From: an uncultured Prochlorococcus sp.
GTDB lineage: Bacteria; Cyanobacteriota; Cyanobacteriia; PCC-6307; Cyanobiaceae
Direction of reading: 5' to 3'
DNA length: 49,304 nt
NCBI GenBank assembly: GCA_902624105.1
Contig: CACNWH010000008.1
Coordinates: forward strand, 1 to 49,304
Below the pieces are notes generated by a model. That model worked only from the letters and a program-made list of their open reading frames with translations, had not been told where the DNA came from and ran no database searches. A program made the position numbers and the translations under genes. Positions 9,865 through 18,033 of this stretch are shown here, one piece after another. Each line of letters opens with the position of its first letter. Position 1 is the stretch's first letter.

Positions 9865-10266
9865 TTAAGCAGCCTTAAATTCTATTATCGTTTCTTCAAG
9901 AATTTTAGCTGTATTTTCTTTCTGAGGATTAGCCCACTGTAATAATCTTACAGCGAGTCTTATATCTCCATCCATCCAAGCTCTTAATGCCATAGCTCTT
10001 CTTGGGTCATAAAATTTTTGTCCTCTATACCAATAAAAAGCTTCGTTATTTGACTTGTCTCCATTGCAAGCAAGGCAAGCTGGAACGCAATTTTCAGTTG
10101 TACTTAAACCTCCTTTGCTTCTAGGTAAAATATGATCTATAGATTCCGATGTATTCCCACAATAAATACAACTTTTTTTTGTAAATTTATGAATAGATTG
10201 TCTCCATTGCCTGAATTTTAATTTAGGGCATAAATCCTCTAAATATACTGCATCATTGGTATGCAT
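9865..10266 (-). CDS. HNH endonuclease family protein
   Basis: A 133-aa protein with a complete HNH (beta-beta-alpha metal) core: C33-x2-C36 (CIYCG), then SIDHILPRSKGG with the catalytic-type D44-H45, N59, and a second zinc pair C64-x2-C67 followed by NGDKSNN, in the typical HNH order. The C-terminal 60 residues (YWYRGQKFYDPRRAMALRAW) are unlike restriction enzymes. Solitary HNH proteins of this size are common in cyanobacterial chromosomes; the target and role are unknown. No methyltransferase or other restriction partner sits beside it. Confidence 0.85.
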   Translation of the reverse strand: MHTNDAVYLEDLCPKLKFRQWRQSIHKFTKKSCIYCGNTSESIDHILPRSKGGLSTTENCVPACLACNGDKSNNEAFYWYRGQKFYDPRRAMALRAWMDGDIRLAVRLLQWANPQKENTAKILEETIIEFKAA

Positions 10267-10392
10267 TCAGTTTATTTTATTTAAATAGATAATGGCTCAC
10301 TATGCTAAAAAGTCAATATATTAAATATTAATTTTTAATAGTAATTACCTGATTAAATTATTAATTTGTATACGAATATACTTTTATTTAAA

Positions 10393-10848
10393 TTAATAGT
10401 CATATCGATCAAATGAATCTCCAGAAATGTCTCCATTATCTTCTTCTATAAGATCTTCAATTTTTTTTCTTCTATTTTCTTTGCTAGTTATCTTTTTTTT
10501 CTTTACTCTTTCATTTTCTTTTAGTTTTCGTTGTAATTCTCTGTCAGGATAAAGTTTGTCTAAATACTCTACGCAATTGCTGAATTTATCTTTTTCTCTC
10601 ACCACAGTCTCGATGATTTGAGCTGCAGCTTGCCTGGGTGACGTTTTAAAAATCCCACCTTTTTGGCGTTTAATGTAACTATAAGCTGCTTCCCAACTAC
10701 TCTCATGGTCATTTCCCCCATCTCTCATAGTGCAAAATATTTCTGCCCCAAATGATCCTGCTAGTATCTTGGGAGTAAGTATTGAAAAATTTATAAGAAA
10801 TCCAAATAATAATAAAAAAAATATCTTGATATCTTTAGTAGTAAACAT
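10393..10848 (-). CDS. Exported small protein of unknown function, Lys/Glu-rich C-terminus
   Basis: A 151-aa ORF with an N-terminal signal peptide: charged start, hydrophobic FFLLLFGFLINFSIL and a likely cleavage after ILA-GSFG. The mature part has two cysteines (EIFCTMRDG and NCVEYLD) that may pair, a SPRQAAAQIIETVV helix, and a strongly charged, low-complexity tail rich in KKKK, EENR and acidic residues. Location is probably periplasm or lumen. I do not recognise the function. It is flanked by about 126 and 210 bases of AT-rich non-coding DNA, unusually long gaps for this genome. Confidence 0.7.
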   Translation of the reverse strand: MFTTKDIKIFFLLLFGFLINFSILTPKILAGSFGAEIFCTMRDGGNDHESSWEAAYSYIKRQKGGIFKTSPRQAAAQIIETVVREKDKFSNCVEYLDKLYPDRELQRKLKENERVKKKKITSKENRRKKIEDLIEEDNGDISGDSFDRYDY

Positions 10849-11058
10849 GCAATAACGACAACACTTTATTAAAAAATATCTTTTATTTCAATATTGTCTA
10901 TAGTTTTTAAGAATTAATAATTTTGTTTTGCAATAAATTTAATAAAAGGTTATTACTTAAATTTTGGGAGGATTTTTTTTAAGTATTAAAATCTTAATAA
11001 TTAAGTTGCTGCAAAAAGTACCATTGACTTGGCATAATATTAAAAAATAGAAATTGTT

Positions 11059-11256
11059 ATGTCATCTAAAATTTCTTACAAAGGCAAAAATAATCACATA
11101 AAAAAGAGATTTTCTTTTATTGAAGGTGGTCATCAATTAGAAAAACTTGAATTTGCATTAGCAGTAGCTCAAACAAAGGGTGAAGGCAAAAAATCTGAAA
11201 TATTAAAAAGAAAGATTGTAGAGCTTGGTGGTAATGTTGAAGAACCAGGAACTTAA
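11059..11256 (+). CDS. Small conserved hypothetical protein, basic
   Basis: 65 aa, basic, no membrane segment. After a Lys-rich start (MSSKISYKGKNNHIKKRF) comes a predicted helix HQLEKLEFALAVAQTKGEGKKSEILKRKIVELGG. A TAATAT box near 11035 is placed where a -10 element would fit, 24 bases before the ATG, but no convincing -35 is seen. It ends two bases before the end of the convergent aminotransferase gene, which supports it as a real coding unit. No function can be assigned. Confidence 0.65.
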   Translation: MSSKISYKGKNNHIKKRFSFIEGGHQLEKLEFALAVAQTKGEGKKSEILKRKIVELGGNVEEPGT

Positions 11257-11257
11257 T

Positions 11258-12418
11258 TTATCCTTCTAAATGTTTTTTTGCTTCAATTAATGCTTGCCCA
11301 ATATCATTCTCATTAACCATATTTCTTTCATAGAGTGTTAAACCTATAGCTGAAATGACAGAAATAATGTCTCGATCATTAATGTAACCCAGATGTCCTA
11401 CTCTAAAGATTTTTCCTTTTAAGTGATCTTGTCCCCCTGCTAATTGAATACCATATTTGTCATTAATATTTTTCCTAAAAGATTCAGCGTCAAAATTTTG
11501 AGTTTCTATCGATGTTATAGATGGACTAAGAGATTTTTCACTGGCAAATAACTTTAGGTTTAATTTCTTTGCAGCTTCTGAAATCGCTCTTTTGTGTCTT
11601 TCATGCTTTTGAAAAATATTTTTTAATCCTTCTTCTCTCATCATTTTTAATGCTTCATCTAAAGCAAACATTAAATTTACTGATGGAGTAAAGGGATTAC
11701 TATTATTTAGTAAGCTTTTTTTATATGACTTTAAATCTAAATAAAATTTTGGTAAGTTTGATAATTCATTTGCTTTCCAAGCTTTCTCACTTACAGAAAT
11801 AAAGCTTAATCCTGGAGGAATCATATATCCTTTTTGAGATCCTGAGGCTACTATATCTAACTCCCATTCATCAATAGGGACATTAAATGCGCCTATGCTT
11901 GTGACACAATCAATAATTGACAAAGCTTTTTTATGATTTCTTATATATTGACTGATAGTTTTTAAATCATTTATAACACCTGTTGAGGTTTCTGAGTGGG
12001 TCAAAATAACTGCTTTAATATCTTTATTGAAATCATTTTCTAAAATATTTTTAAATTTTTCTGGGTCTAATGCTTTCCCCCATTCAGCATTAATTTGAAC
12101 TACTTCTAAACCAAATTCTTCAGCTACTTTGACCCATCTTTGTCCAAACTTGCCATTCTCACCACATATTACTTTATCTCCTTTACTTAGAGTATTTATT
12201 ATTCCAGCTTCCATAGCGGCCGTCCCGCTTCCAGTAATTGTTAAGACTTCATTTTTAGTTTGATGAAGCCACTGTAAATTTTCAGTTGTAGATTTAACAA
12301 TATTTTGAAAATCTTTACTTCTGTGTCCAATAGGATGTCTGCCTAGTGCCTCTAGCACTCTTTCAGGAACAGGAGTTGGTCCTGGAATCATGAGTGAAAA
12401 TTTTTTTTGTATGGCCAC
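11258..12418 (-). CDS. Class V aminotransferase (alanine--glyoxylate / serine--pyruvate type)
   Basis: PLP-dependent enzyme of the small-subunit hydrogenase/alanine-glyoxylate transaminase group, 386 aa. N-terminal MIPGPTPVPERVLEA and GHRSKDF are typical; TGSGTAAMEAG binds PLP phosphate; the internal aldimine lysine is K196 in ASGSQKGYM; C-terminal RVGHLGYIND is also a family signature. In cyanobacteria this enzyme probably handles glyoxylate from photorespiration using Ala or Ser as amino donor; the exact substrate pair is inferred. It diverges from cbiD across 60 bases. Confidence 0.92.
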   Translation of the reverse strand: MAIQKKFSLMIPGPTPVPERVLEALGRHPIGHRSKDFQNIVKSTTENLQWLHQTKNEVLTITGSGTAAMEAGIINTLSKGDKVICGENGKFGQRWVKVAEEFGLEVVQINAEWGKALDPEKFKNILENDFNKDIKAVILTHSETSTGVINDLKTISQYIRNHKKALSIIDCVTSIGAFNVPIDEWELDIVASGSQKGYMIPPGLSFISVSEKAWKANELSNLPKFYLDLKSYKKSLLNNSNPFTPSVNLMFALDEALKMMREEGLKNIFQKHERHKRAISEAAKKLNLKLFASEKSLSPSITSIETQNFDAESFRKNINDKYGIQLAGGQDHLKGKIFRVGHLGYINDRDIISVISAIGLTLYERNMVNENDIGQALIEAKKHLEG

Positions 12419-12478
12419 TTTTTAATTAATAGGTCATTCTAAGAGTAGTTCTCATTTCTTATTTTTCAATTACTTGAT

Positions 12479-13603
12479 TTGAAAAAAGGATTTTCTTTAC
12501 CTTTATGGGTTACGGCTTCAGCTAAGGCAGCAGTGAAAAAGTTGCTTGATTTACCCTTTGAAAATTATGAATTTATAAAAATAAATAATAATAAAGATTT
12601 AAAAAGGATCAAAGTACATTCTGCTGCTTTTATCAAAGAAAACAATGTGGCACTTGCTATAACTTTTGTAAATTCAGGTTTAGATCTTGACCTCACAAAT
12701 AATTTAGAAATATGGGTTGTCGCTTCATTTGTTAAAATTAAAAATTTAGAGAATCATTCAAAAGCAATAATTGATCTTGTTCCAGGTTTTGGCGTTGGAA
12801 TTGATTCCAGTACAGAAAAGATATGTATTTCAGAATTTGCAAAAAACATTATTGAAATAAATTTGTTGGAAATGATTCCCCAAGGTTCAAAATTACGTTT
12901 AGAAATTATTTTTCCTAAAGGTAAATTCTTAGCTGAAAGAACAAGTAATAAAGCTTTTGGGATAGTAGAGGGTTTATCTATTATTGGAACTACCGCAGAA
13001 ACACACATAAGTGCATCTCCAGAACAATTAAAATATGCAATGGATCAATTAAATCAAGCAATTTCATCCTCTGTTTCTGATTCTATTACATTTGTAATTG
13101 GGGAGAATGGCTTAGATCTTGCCCAGAAAATTGACATACCCTCACCGATAATTAAGGTAGGTAATTGGATTGGCCCTCTACTGGTTCATGCAGCTACAAA
13201 AAAAGTAAGCAAGATTTTATTACTTGGTTACTATGGAAAGCTAATAAAATTAGCTGGAGGTATTTTTCATACTCATAATCATTTAGCAGATGCACGAATT
13301 GAAATACTTGTATATTTTGCAGTAAAAGAAAAATTACCTTTAAAAATTATTCACTCATTTATGAACAGCCAAACAATTGATGATGCTATAAAAATTGTTG
13401 AAGGATTTAATATGCAGGTTGCTGAAAAGTTAATATTTGAAATTTCTAATCAAATTGAAATTCGCTCTAAAAAATATATTGAGAAATATATCTCAAGTGA
13501 TATAAAAATTGGAGTGGCTTTGTTTGATCGAGAACGAAAGATAAGATCAATTAGTCATAATTCACAAAAAATGTTTTCAAAATTTTTTACTTTTAAATCT
13601 TAA
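12479..13603 (+). CDS. cbiD: Cobalt-precorrin-5B (C1)-methyltransferase CbiD
   Basis: SAM-dependent enzyme of the anaerobic, early-cobalt-insertion route to the corrin ring of (pseudo)cobalamin, 374 aa. It starts LPLWVTASAKAAVKKLL, has GFGVGIDSSTEK, a long central GIVEGLSIIGTTAETH motif, and KILLLGYYGKLIKLAGGIFHTHNHLADARIE, all CbiD signatures. The only suitable start is a TTG at 12479. The canonical early TGxCAAAA motif reads VTASAKAA here, that is, the Cys is replaced, as in other marine picocyanobacterial copies I can recall. It precedes guaA by 38 bases on the same strand. Confidence 0.92.
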   Translation: MKKGFSLPLWVTASAKAAVKKLLDLPFENYEFIKINNNKDLKRIKVHSAAFIKENNVALAITFVNSGLDLDLTNNLEIWVVASFVKIKNLENHSKAIIDLVPGFGVGIDSSTEKICISEFAKNIIEINLLEMIPQGSKLRLEIIFPKGKFLAERTSNKAFGIVEGLSIIGTTAETHISASPEQLKYAMDQLNQAISSSVSDSITFVIGENGLDLAQKIDIPSPIIKVGNWIGPLLVHAATKKVSKILLLGYYGKLIKLAGGIFHTHNHLADARIEILVYFAVKEKLPLKIIHSFMNSQTIDDAIKIVEGFNMQVAEKLIFEISNQIEIRSKKYIEKYISSDIKIGVALFDRERKIRSISHNSQKMFSKFFTFKS

Positions 13604-13641
13604 GTGAATTATAATTTACAAATAATTGATAAATTTTATAG

Positions 13642-15228
13642 ATGGTTGAAACTTTAGATAAAGAAGAGAGATATCCATCTATTTTGATAATGGATTTTGG
13701 TTCGCAATATTCAGAATTAATTGCGAGAAGAATTAGAGAAGCTAATGTCTTTTCTTTAGTAATAAGTCACCTCACTTCGTTTACTGAAATAAAGGAGTTA
13801 AATCCTAAGGGCATTATTTTAAGTGGTGGACCAAGTTCAGTCTATGAAAATCATGCTCCTTTATGTGATGAAGAAATTTTTAGCTTAGGGATTCCAATCT
13901 TAGGTATTTGTTATGGTATGCAATTAATGGTCAGACAACTTGGAGGAAATGTAACTCCTGCTAAAAATAAATCAGAATACGGAAGGGCGCCTTTATTTAT
14001 TGATAATCAAAGTTTACTCTTGAATAAAGTAAAAGATAAATCAATAATGTGGATGAGTCATGGTGACTCAATTAATCAATTACCAAATAATTTTTTTCAA
14101 ATAGCTCATACGAGTAATACTTCGCATGCTGCAATAGCTAATGAAAAGCAAAATCTATTCGGTGTACAGTTTCATCCTGAGGTTGTACATTCTGAATATG
14201 GATTTACAGTTATTAAAAATTTTGTTTATGAAATATGTAATTGCGAAGCTGACTGGAATGCACAAACTTTTATTGATGAATCTATTCCAATAATTAAAAA
14301 GCAAGTTGGTAATAAGAAAGTTTTATTAGCCCTTTCTGGAGGAGTAGATTCATCAACATTGGCATTCTTATTACATAGAGCAATTGGGGATCAATTAGTT
14401 TGTATGTTTATTGATCAAGGTTTTATGAGAAAAGCTGAGCCAGAATTTCTAATGAGCTTTTTCGATGAAAAATTTCATATAAGAGTTGAATATATTAATT
14501 CTAGAGAACGTTTTATTAATAAACTTAAAGGAGTCACTGATCCTGAAGAAAAGAGGAAAATTATCGGAACAGAATTTATTAGAGTTTTTGAAGAGGAAAG
14601 TAAAAGATTAGGCCCCTTTGACTATTTAGCTCAAGGCACTCTGTACCCAGATGTGATTGAAAGTGCTGGAACAAATGTGGACCCAAAGACTGGAGAAAGG
14701 ATAGCAGTAAAAATTAAAAGTCATCATAATGTAGGAGGTTTACCAAAAGACTTGCAATTTAAATTAGTAGAGCCATTAAGAAAGCTTTTTAAAGATGAGG
14801 TCCGAAATGTCGGCAAAAGTTTGGGTTTGCCAGATGAAATTGTTAGAAGACATCCCTTCCCAGGGCCAGGCTTAGCTATAAGAATATTAGGAGAAGTATC
14901 TAATGAGAAACTTAATTGTTTGCGGGATGCTGATTGGATAGTTAGAGACGAAATAAAGAAAGCTGGTCTCTATAATGAAATTTGGCAAGCTTTTGCAGTT
15001 CTTTTACCAGTTAAAACAGTGGGAGTAATGGGAGATAAAAGAACATATGCATGGCCGATCGTTTTAAGGTGCGTTTCTAGCGAAGATGGGATGACAGCCG
15101 ATTGGTCTAAAATTCCTTTTGTAATCTTAGAGAAAATTTCTAATAGGATCGTGAATGAGGTAGAACAAGTAAATAGAGTTGTATTTGACATTACAAGTAA
15201 ACCTCCAGGAACGATTGAGTGGGAATGA
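13642..15228 (+). CDS. guaA: GMP synthase (glutamine-hydrolysing)
   Basis: Two-domain amidotransferase, 528 aa, that converts XMP to GMP. The N-terminal class I glutaminase has GICYGMQ with nucleophile Cys 90 and the FHPEV histidine/glutamate pair. The ATP pyrophosphatase domain has the PP-loop LSGGVDSS (about residues 231-238), and the dimerisation domain has [15 protein letters not shown] and ends KPPGTIEWE. The gene is intact. Its last 15 bases (15214-15228) are repeated twice downstream and appear to be a site-specific recombination target, so the C-terminus may have been donated by an integrating element. Confidence 0.97.
   Translation: MVETLDKEERYPSILIMDFGSQYSELIARRIREANVFSLVISHLTSFTEIKELNPKGIILSGGPSSVYENHAPLCDEEIFSLGIPILGICYGMQLMVRQLGGNVTPAKNKSEYGRAPLFIDNQSLLLNKVKDKSIMWMSHGDSINQLPNNFFQIAHTSNTSHAAIANEKQNLFGVQFHPEVVHSEYGFTVIKNFVYEICNCEADWNAQTFIDESIPIIKKQVGNKKVLLALSGGVDSSTLAFLLHRAIGDQLVCMFIDQGFMRKAEPEFLMSFFDEKFHIRVEYINSRERFINKLKGVTDPEEKRKIIGTEFIRVFEEESKRLGPFDYLAQGTLYPDVIESAGTNVDPKTGERIAVKIKSHHNVGGLPKDLQFKLVEPLRKLFKDEVRNVGKSLGLPDEIVRRHPFPGPGLAIRILGEVSNEKLNCLRDADWIVRDEIKKAGLYNEIWQAFAVLLPVKTVGVMGDKRTYAWPIVLRCVSSEDGMTADWSKIPFVILEKISNRIVNEVEQVNRVVFDITSKPPGTIEWE
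15214..15228 (+). repeat. guaA 3'-tail repeat, copy 1 (putative attachment core)
   Basis: ATTGAGTGGGAATGA encodes the last residues IEWE and stop of guaA. Copies with one changed base (GGGAGTGA) lie at 17838 and 17977, same strand. The 3' end of guaA is a known integration hotspot for genomic islands in other bacteria, so this is read as an attachment core; that it is used here is inference. Confidence 0.75.
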
Positions 15229-15232
15229 AAAG

Positions 15233-15270
15233 TAGGGTGTAAACCCAGTTATAGATTCAAAAAGTTGGTT
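15233..15270 (+). repeat. Inverted-repeat block shared with 17996-18033
   Basis: This 38-base block starts five bases after the guaA stop and matches 17996-18033 at 34 of 38 positions. It contains the short inverted repeat GGGT-GTAA-ACCC (15235-15246), conserved as GGGT-ATAA-ACCC in the other copy. Placed between the tail core and the paired 10-mers, it could be part of a recombinase recognition region or a small hairpin. Confidence 0.7.
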
Positions 15271-15289
15271 TCCCGTAGGTTTCCCGTGG
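15267..15289 (+). repeat. Paired direct repeat, TCC type, left pair
   Basis: Two copies of GGTTTCCCGT spaced 11 bases apart, followed by GG. The whole 23-base block is repeated exactly at 17743-17765 on the other side of the methyltransferase gene. Paired 10-mers next to an attachment core resemble arm-type binding sites of tyrosine recombinases; that reading is inference. Confidence 0.75.
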
Positions 15290-15328
15290 AAATTTAATAA
15301 CCTATTTGCAATGGATTTGAGCATAGCA

Positions 15329-15360
15329 GTTTCCCTTAGGTTTCCCGAGGTTTCCCGTGG
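15329..15360 (+). repeat. Triple TCC-type direct repeat, degenerate
   Basis: Three successive units of the same 10-mer: a degenerate GTTTCCCTTA, then GGTTTCCCGA (one base short), then a perfect GGTTTCCCGT followed by GG. It lies 40 bases after the left pair in non-coding DNA. It shares the TCC triplet with the pairs at 15267 and 17743, tying all three to one unit. Confidence 0.7.
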
Positions 15361-15686
15361 AGTGAAAATCCTGTCTCTATAGAGAAATCGTAGAGTTTAA
15401 AATTTCTCTACACTTTCCCCTTTAAATGGTGTTATTTTTTGATTCATGGGAACAAAAGGGATCAACAAAAAATCTTATGTATTAAACAGTTACCTATGTT
15501 GCGTGTTACTCAAGATGCAGAAATATAATACATCCATAAAAGGTTAGGTAGCGATCTTTCAAAAGAAATTGAATATAGAAAGTCTTGGTTATTAAAATTA
15601 TTAATTTAGATAAATCTTTTATTTTCATTAGGTTCAACTACATATTGATTATATGATTTATATTGAGTTTTATTTTGTCATTAGAA

Positions 15687-17606
15687 ATGAAAGGTTTTGG
15701 AGAAAATAATAAACCTAAAAAGAAACTTAGAAGAAATATTCACATAACACACTCTAAAGAACAACTAATTAGACAAGCATTTAAGTTTCACTCAGAGGGC
15801 AATATTTCAGAAGCAGCAAAATATTATCAATATTTGATTAATCAAGGTTTAAATGATTACAGGATTTTTTCTAATTATGCAGGAATTTTACAAGGTCTTG
15901 GCAAATCACAAGAAGCAGAAGTATCACTACGCAAAGCAATTCAACTTAATCCAGAATATGCAGAAGCACATGCAAATCTGGGAATCATATTAAAAGATCT
16001 TGGTAAATCACAAGAAGCATTTGTCTCTTATCTAAAAGTGATTGAAATTAATCCAAATTTACCTGATATTTATGCAACAATCACAAGATTTTTAAAAGAT
16101 TCTGATCTCTCTAAATTAAATAAATCAAAATTAAAATATATATTAAACATTTTACTAGAAAAAAATGATATTTCCCATAATGAATTATCAAGAGCATTTA
16201 ATTTTTTATATAGAAATAAAATAATCCATAGTCTAGAAAAATTTGATTCAGATTTTTCTCAAATAGAATCTCTTATCAATAATAAAATAATAATTAATGC
16301 ACTTAAAAAGATAACTTTTAGGGATATTTTATTGGAGAAATCACTAACCAATTTAAGAAGAAATATAGTTCTTCATATCGCTAAAAATACAAAGAGTATT
16401 AATTACTCTGAATTAAAATTTGTTATCGCTTTAGGTGAACAATGCTTCCTTAATGAATATGTTTACTCATTAACAGAAGAAGAAAATTTATCCCTTGATA
16501 TCATCATAAACAGATGTAAAGATATTGAATTAAATGAAACAGATATTTCGATTTTATCTTGTTATTTTCCTCTATATAAACTTCTTGATCAAATACCATC
16601 CTTAGAATCTTTTAATTCTCCTAATAAAATTTTTAAAGAACTAATAGAATTGCAAATAATTGAACCTCTAAAAGAAATTCAATTATCCCAAAATATCAAA
16701 AGAATAGGTTCAATTAGTGACAATGTTTCTCAAAAAGTAAAAATTCAATATGAAGAAAATCCATATCCTAGATGGAGATATGGAAATTATCAAGAAAATC
16801 AAAAGTTATCTATCAATCAAGCAATTAATATTGAAATCAAACCTAACTACATCAATAAAAAAGAAGAAGAGCATCAATTAAACATACTCATTGCTGGATG
16901 TGGTACGGGTAATCAAATCTTACAAGCACAGAGGTATAAAAACGCTCAAATAACTGCTATAGATTTAAGTTTATCTAGTCTTGCTTATGCTCAACGTAAA
17001 ATGAATGAACTTGAGATTGATAAAGTTGAATTGATTGAGATGGATATCTTAGAAGTTAGTTTATTAGAAAAACAATTTGATGTTATTGAATGTAGTGGCG
17101 TTTTACACCATATGAACGATCCCTTCATAGGTTTGAAAGCATTGTTAGGAGTTGCAAAAAAAAATGGTTATCTTAAATTAGGTTTATATAGCGAACTAGC
17201 AAGACAAGATATAATCAAAGCAAGGAATCATATTGCCGGCAAAAATTTAAAAACAACATCAAATGATATTCGTCGGTTCAGACAAGATGTAATTTCTGGA
17301 ACTTACCCAGAGATTGCAAATCTTCAAAAGAGATCTAGTTTTTATTCAATTTCAGAATGCCGTGATCTATGCTTTCACGCAAAAGAACATAGATTTACCA
17401 TTAACCAGTTACAAGAAACTCTCAAATCTAATGAATTAGAGTTTCTTGGATTTTTGCTCCCCACACCAGTTCAATCTATCTATAAGCAGTATTTCCCTGA
17501 AGATAAAAAACAAACCAACTTACAAAAATGGGCAAAGTTTGAGGAAAAATATCCTAATACTTTCAGAGGAATGTATCAGTTCTGGGTTTCGAAAATTTCT
17601 TCCTGA
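15687..17606 (+). CDS. Modular TPR protein with C-terminal SAM-dependent methyltransferase
   Basis: 639 aa from the ATG at 15687; a TTG eight codons upstream is possible, but the second island protein also begins MKGFGE, which fixes this start. Residues 1-25 are a basic leader (GFGENNKPKKKLRR). TPR units follow to about 135 (GNISEAAKYYQYLINQG, LGKSQEAEVSLRKAIQLNP, a further LGKSQEAF repeat). About 135-350 is helical with no recognised domain. A class I methyltransferase fills the rest: entry motif YEENPYPRW (from residue 356), SAM-binding ILIAGCGTGNQ (about 400-410), acidic ITAIDLS, and CSGVLHHMNDP (from 469). The substrate is unknown; proteins of this design are typical of Prochlorococcus variable islands and are often linked to cell-surface or protein modification. 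It sits between two guaA-tail repeats. Confidence 0.88.
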   Translation: MKGFGENNKPKKKLRRNIHITHSKEQLIRQAFKFHSEGNISEAAKYYQYLINQGLNDYRIFSNYAGILQGLGKSQEAEVSLRKAIQLNPEYAEAHANLGIILKDLGKSQEAFVSYLKVIEINPNLPDIYATITRFLKDSDLSKLNKSKLKYILNILLEKNDISHNELSRAFNFLYRNKIIHSLEKFDSDFSQIESLINNKIIINALKKITFRDILLEKSLTNLRRNIVLHIAKNTKSINYSELKFVIALGEQCFLNEYVYSLTEEENLSLDIIINRCKDIELNETDISILSCYFPLYKLLDQIPSLESFNSPNKIFKELIELQIIEPLKEIQLSQNIKRIGSISDNVSQKVKIQYEENPYPRWRYGNYQENQKLSINQAINIEIKPNYINKKEEEHQLNILIAGCGTGNQILQAQRYKNAQITAIDLSLSSLAYAQRKMNELEIDKVELIEMDILEVSLLEKQFDVIECSGVLHHMNDPFIGLKALLGVAKKNGYLKLGLYSELARQDIIKARNHIAGKNLKTTSNDIRRFRQDVISGTYPEIANLQKRSSFYSISECRDLCFHAKEHRFTINQLQETLKSNELEFLGFLLPTPVQSIYKQYFPEDKKQTNLQKWAKFEEKYPNTFRGMYQFWVSKISS

Positions 17607-17742
17607 ATACTAAAAAGTATCTATGTTTAATAGTTTGTTTAAAAATGTGTACACACTTAACAACATTCGTATGAATATAAAATGAAATCTCCACTAAAGT
17701 ATCGTAGTAAACCTTTTTCGCTGAGAATGGTTATGAATACTG

Positions 17743-17765
17743 GGTTTCCCGTAGGTTTCCCGTGG
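17743..17765 (+). repeat. Paired direct repeat, TCC type, right pair
   Basis: Two GGTTTCCCGT units at 11-base spacing plus GG, identical over 23 bases to 15267-15289 and in the same orientation. It lies 73 bases before guaA-tail copy 2, so the methyltransferase unit has TCC-type pairs at both ends, as expected of an element with arm sites next to both attachment junctions. Confidence 0.75.
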
Positions 17766-17837
17766 AAAAATGTGTGTTATTATGGGGTCAAACATGTTGC
17801 TATGACTGTGTTTTTATTTGCAACTTTTGGCGGTACT

Positions 17838-17852
17838 ATTGAGTGGGAGTGA
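17838..17852 (+). repeat. guaA 3'-tail repeat, copy 2 (putative attachment core)
   Basis: ATTGAGTGGGAGTGA, differing from the guaA end by one synonymous base (GAG for GAA). Preceding bases continue the protein match: GGT-ACT-ATT-GAG-TGG-GAG-TGA reads GTIEWE-stop, the exact GuaA C-terminus. Conservation at codon level suggests the copy once ended, or can end, a guaA gene. Confidence 0.75.
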
Positions 17853-17890
17853 CGGAAAATTCGCCCATTTCGTGAATAATTGAATTTTTT

Positions 17891-17915
17891 GGTTTTACGT
17901 GGGTTTTACGTAAAA
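17891..17915 (+). repeat. Paired direct repeat, TTA type
   Basis: Two GGTTTTACGT units at 11-base spacing, ending in a perfect 12-base palindrome TTTTACGTAAAA (17904-17915). It has the frame GGTT-nnn-CGT of the TCC pairs but triplet TTA in both members. It follows tail copy 2 by 38 bases. Confidence 0.7.
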
Positions 17916-17976
17916 ATCTTATATTTATAAATCTAGTGAAATCAATGGGTTTCAAGGATAAAAATTGGGTGGTTCT

Positions 17977-17991
17977 ATTGAGTGGGAGTGA
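17977..17991 (+). repeat. guaA 3'-tail repeat, copy 3 (putative attachment core)
   Basis: ATTGAGTGGGAGTGA, identical to copy 2. Upstream codons read GGT-GGT-TCT, giving GGSIEWE-stop, close to the GuaA end PGTIEWE. Five bases after the stop begins the block 17996-18033 that matches the DNA right after the real guaA stop at 34 of 38 positions. Confidence 0.75.
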
Positions 17992-17995
17992 TCGA

Positions 17996-18033
17996 TAGGG
18001 TATAAACCCAGTTATAGTTTTAAAAAGTAGGTT
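17996..18033 (+). repeat. Inverted-repeat block shared with 15233-15270
   Basis: Matches the block downstream of guaA at 34 of 38 positions and keeps the inverted repeat GGGT-ATAA-ACCC (17998-18009). Together with tail copy 3 and the following pair it makes a duplicate of the whole guaA 3' junction, 17977-18049 against 15214-15289. Confidence 0.7.

Larger units (their letters stand above)
15229..15686. other. Island left intergenic region
   Basis: 458 bases between guaA and the TPR-methyltransferase gene. It holds the inverted-repeat block, the two clusters of TCC-type repeats, a hairpin GTAGAG-10 nt-CTCTAC (15390-15411) without a T-run, and a short frame from about 15496 to 15609 broken by one in-frame TAA at 15526, possibly a decayed gene. 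No intact ORF of useful length was seen apart from the short TTG-started extension of the next gene. Confidence 0.6.

Noticed and set aside
15390-15411. Hairpin GTAGAG-10 nt-CTCTAC after guaA as a terminator
   Set aside because: Stem of only six pairs, large loop and no T-run after it on either strand.
15663-15686. TTG start eight codons before the TPR-methyltransferase
   Set aside because: The second island protein starts exactly at MKGFGE, which supports the ATG at 15687.
17785-17852. Longer decayed guaA copy upstream of tail copy 2
   Set aside because: The frame before GTIEWE (MTVFLFATFG) has no clear match to the GuaA sequence; only the last seven or so codons are conserved.
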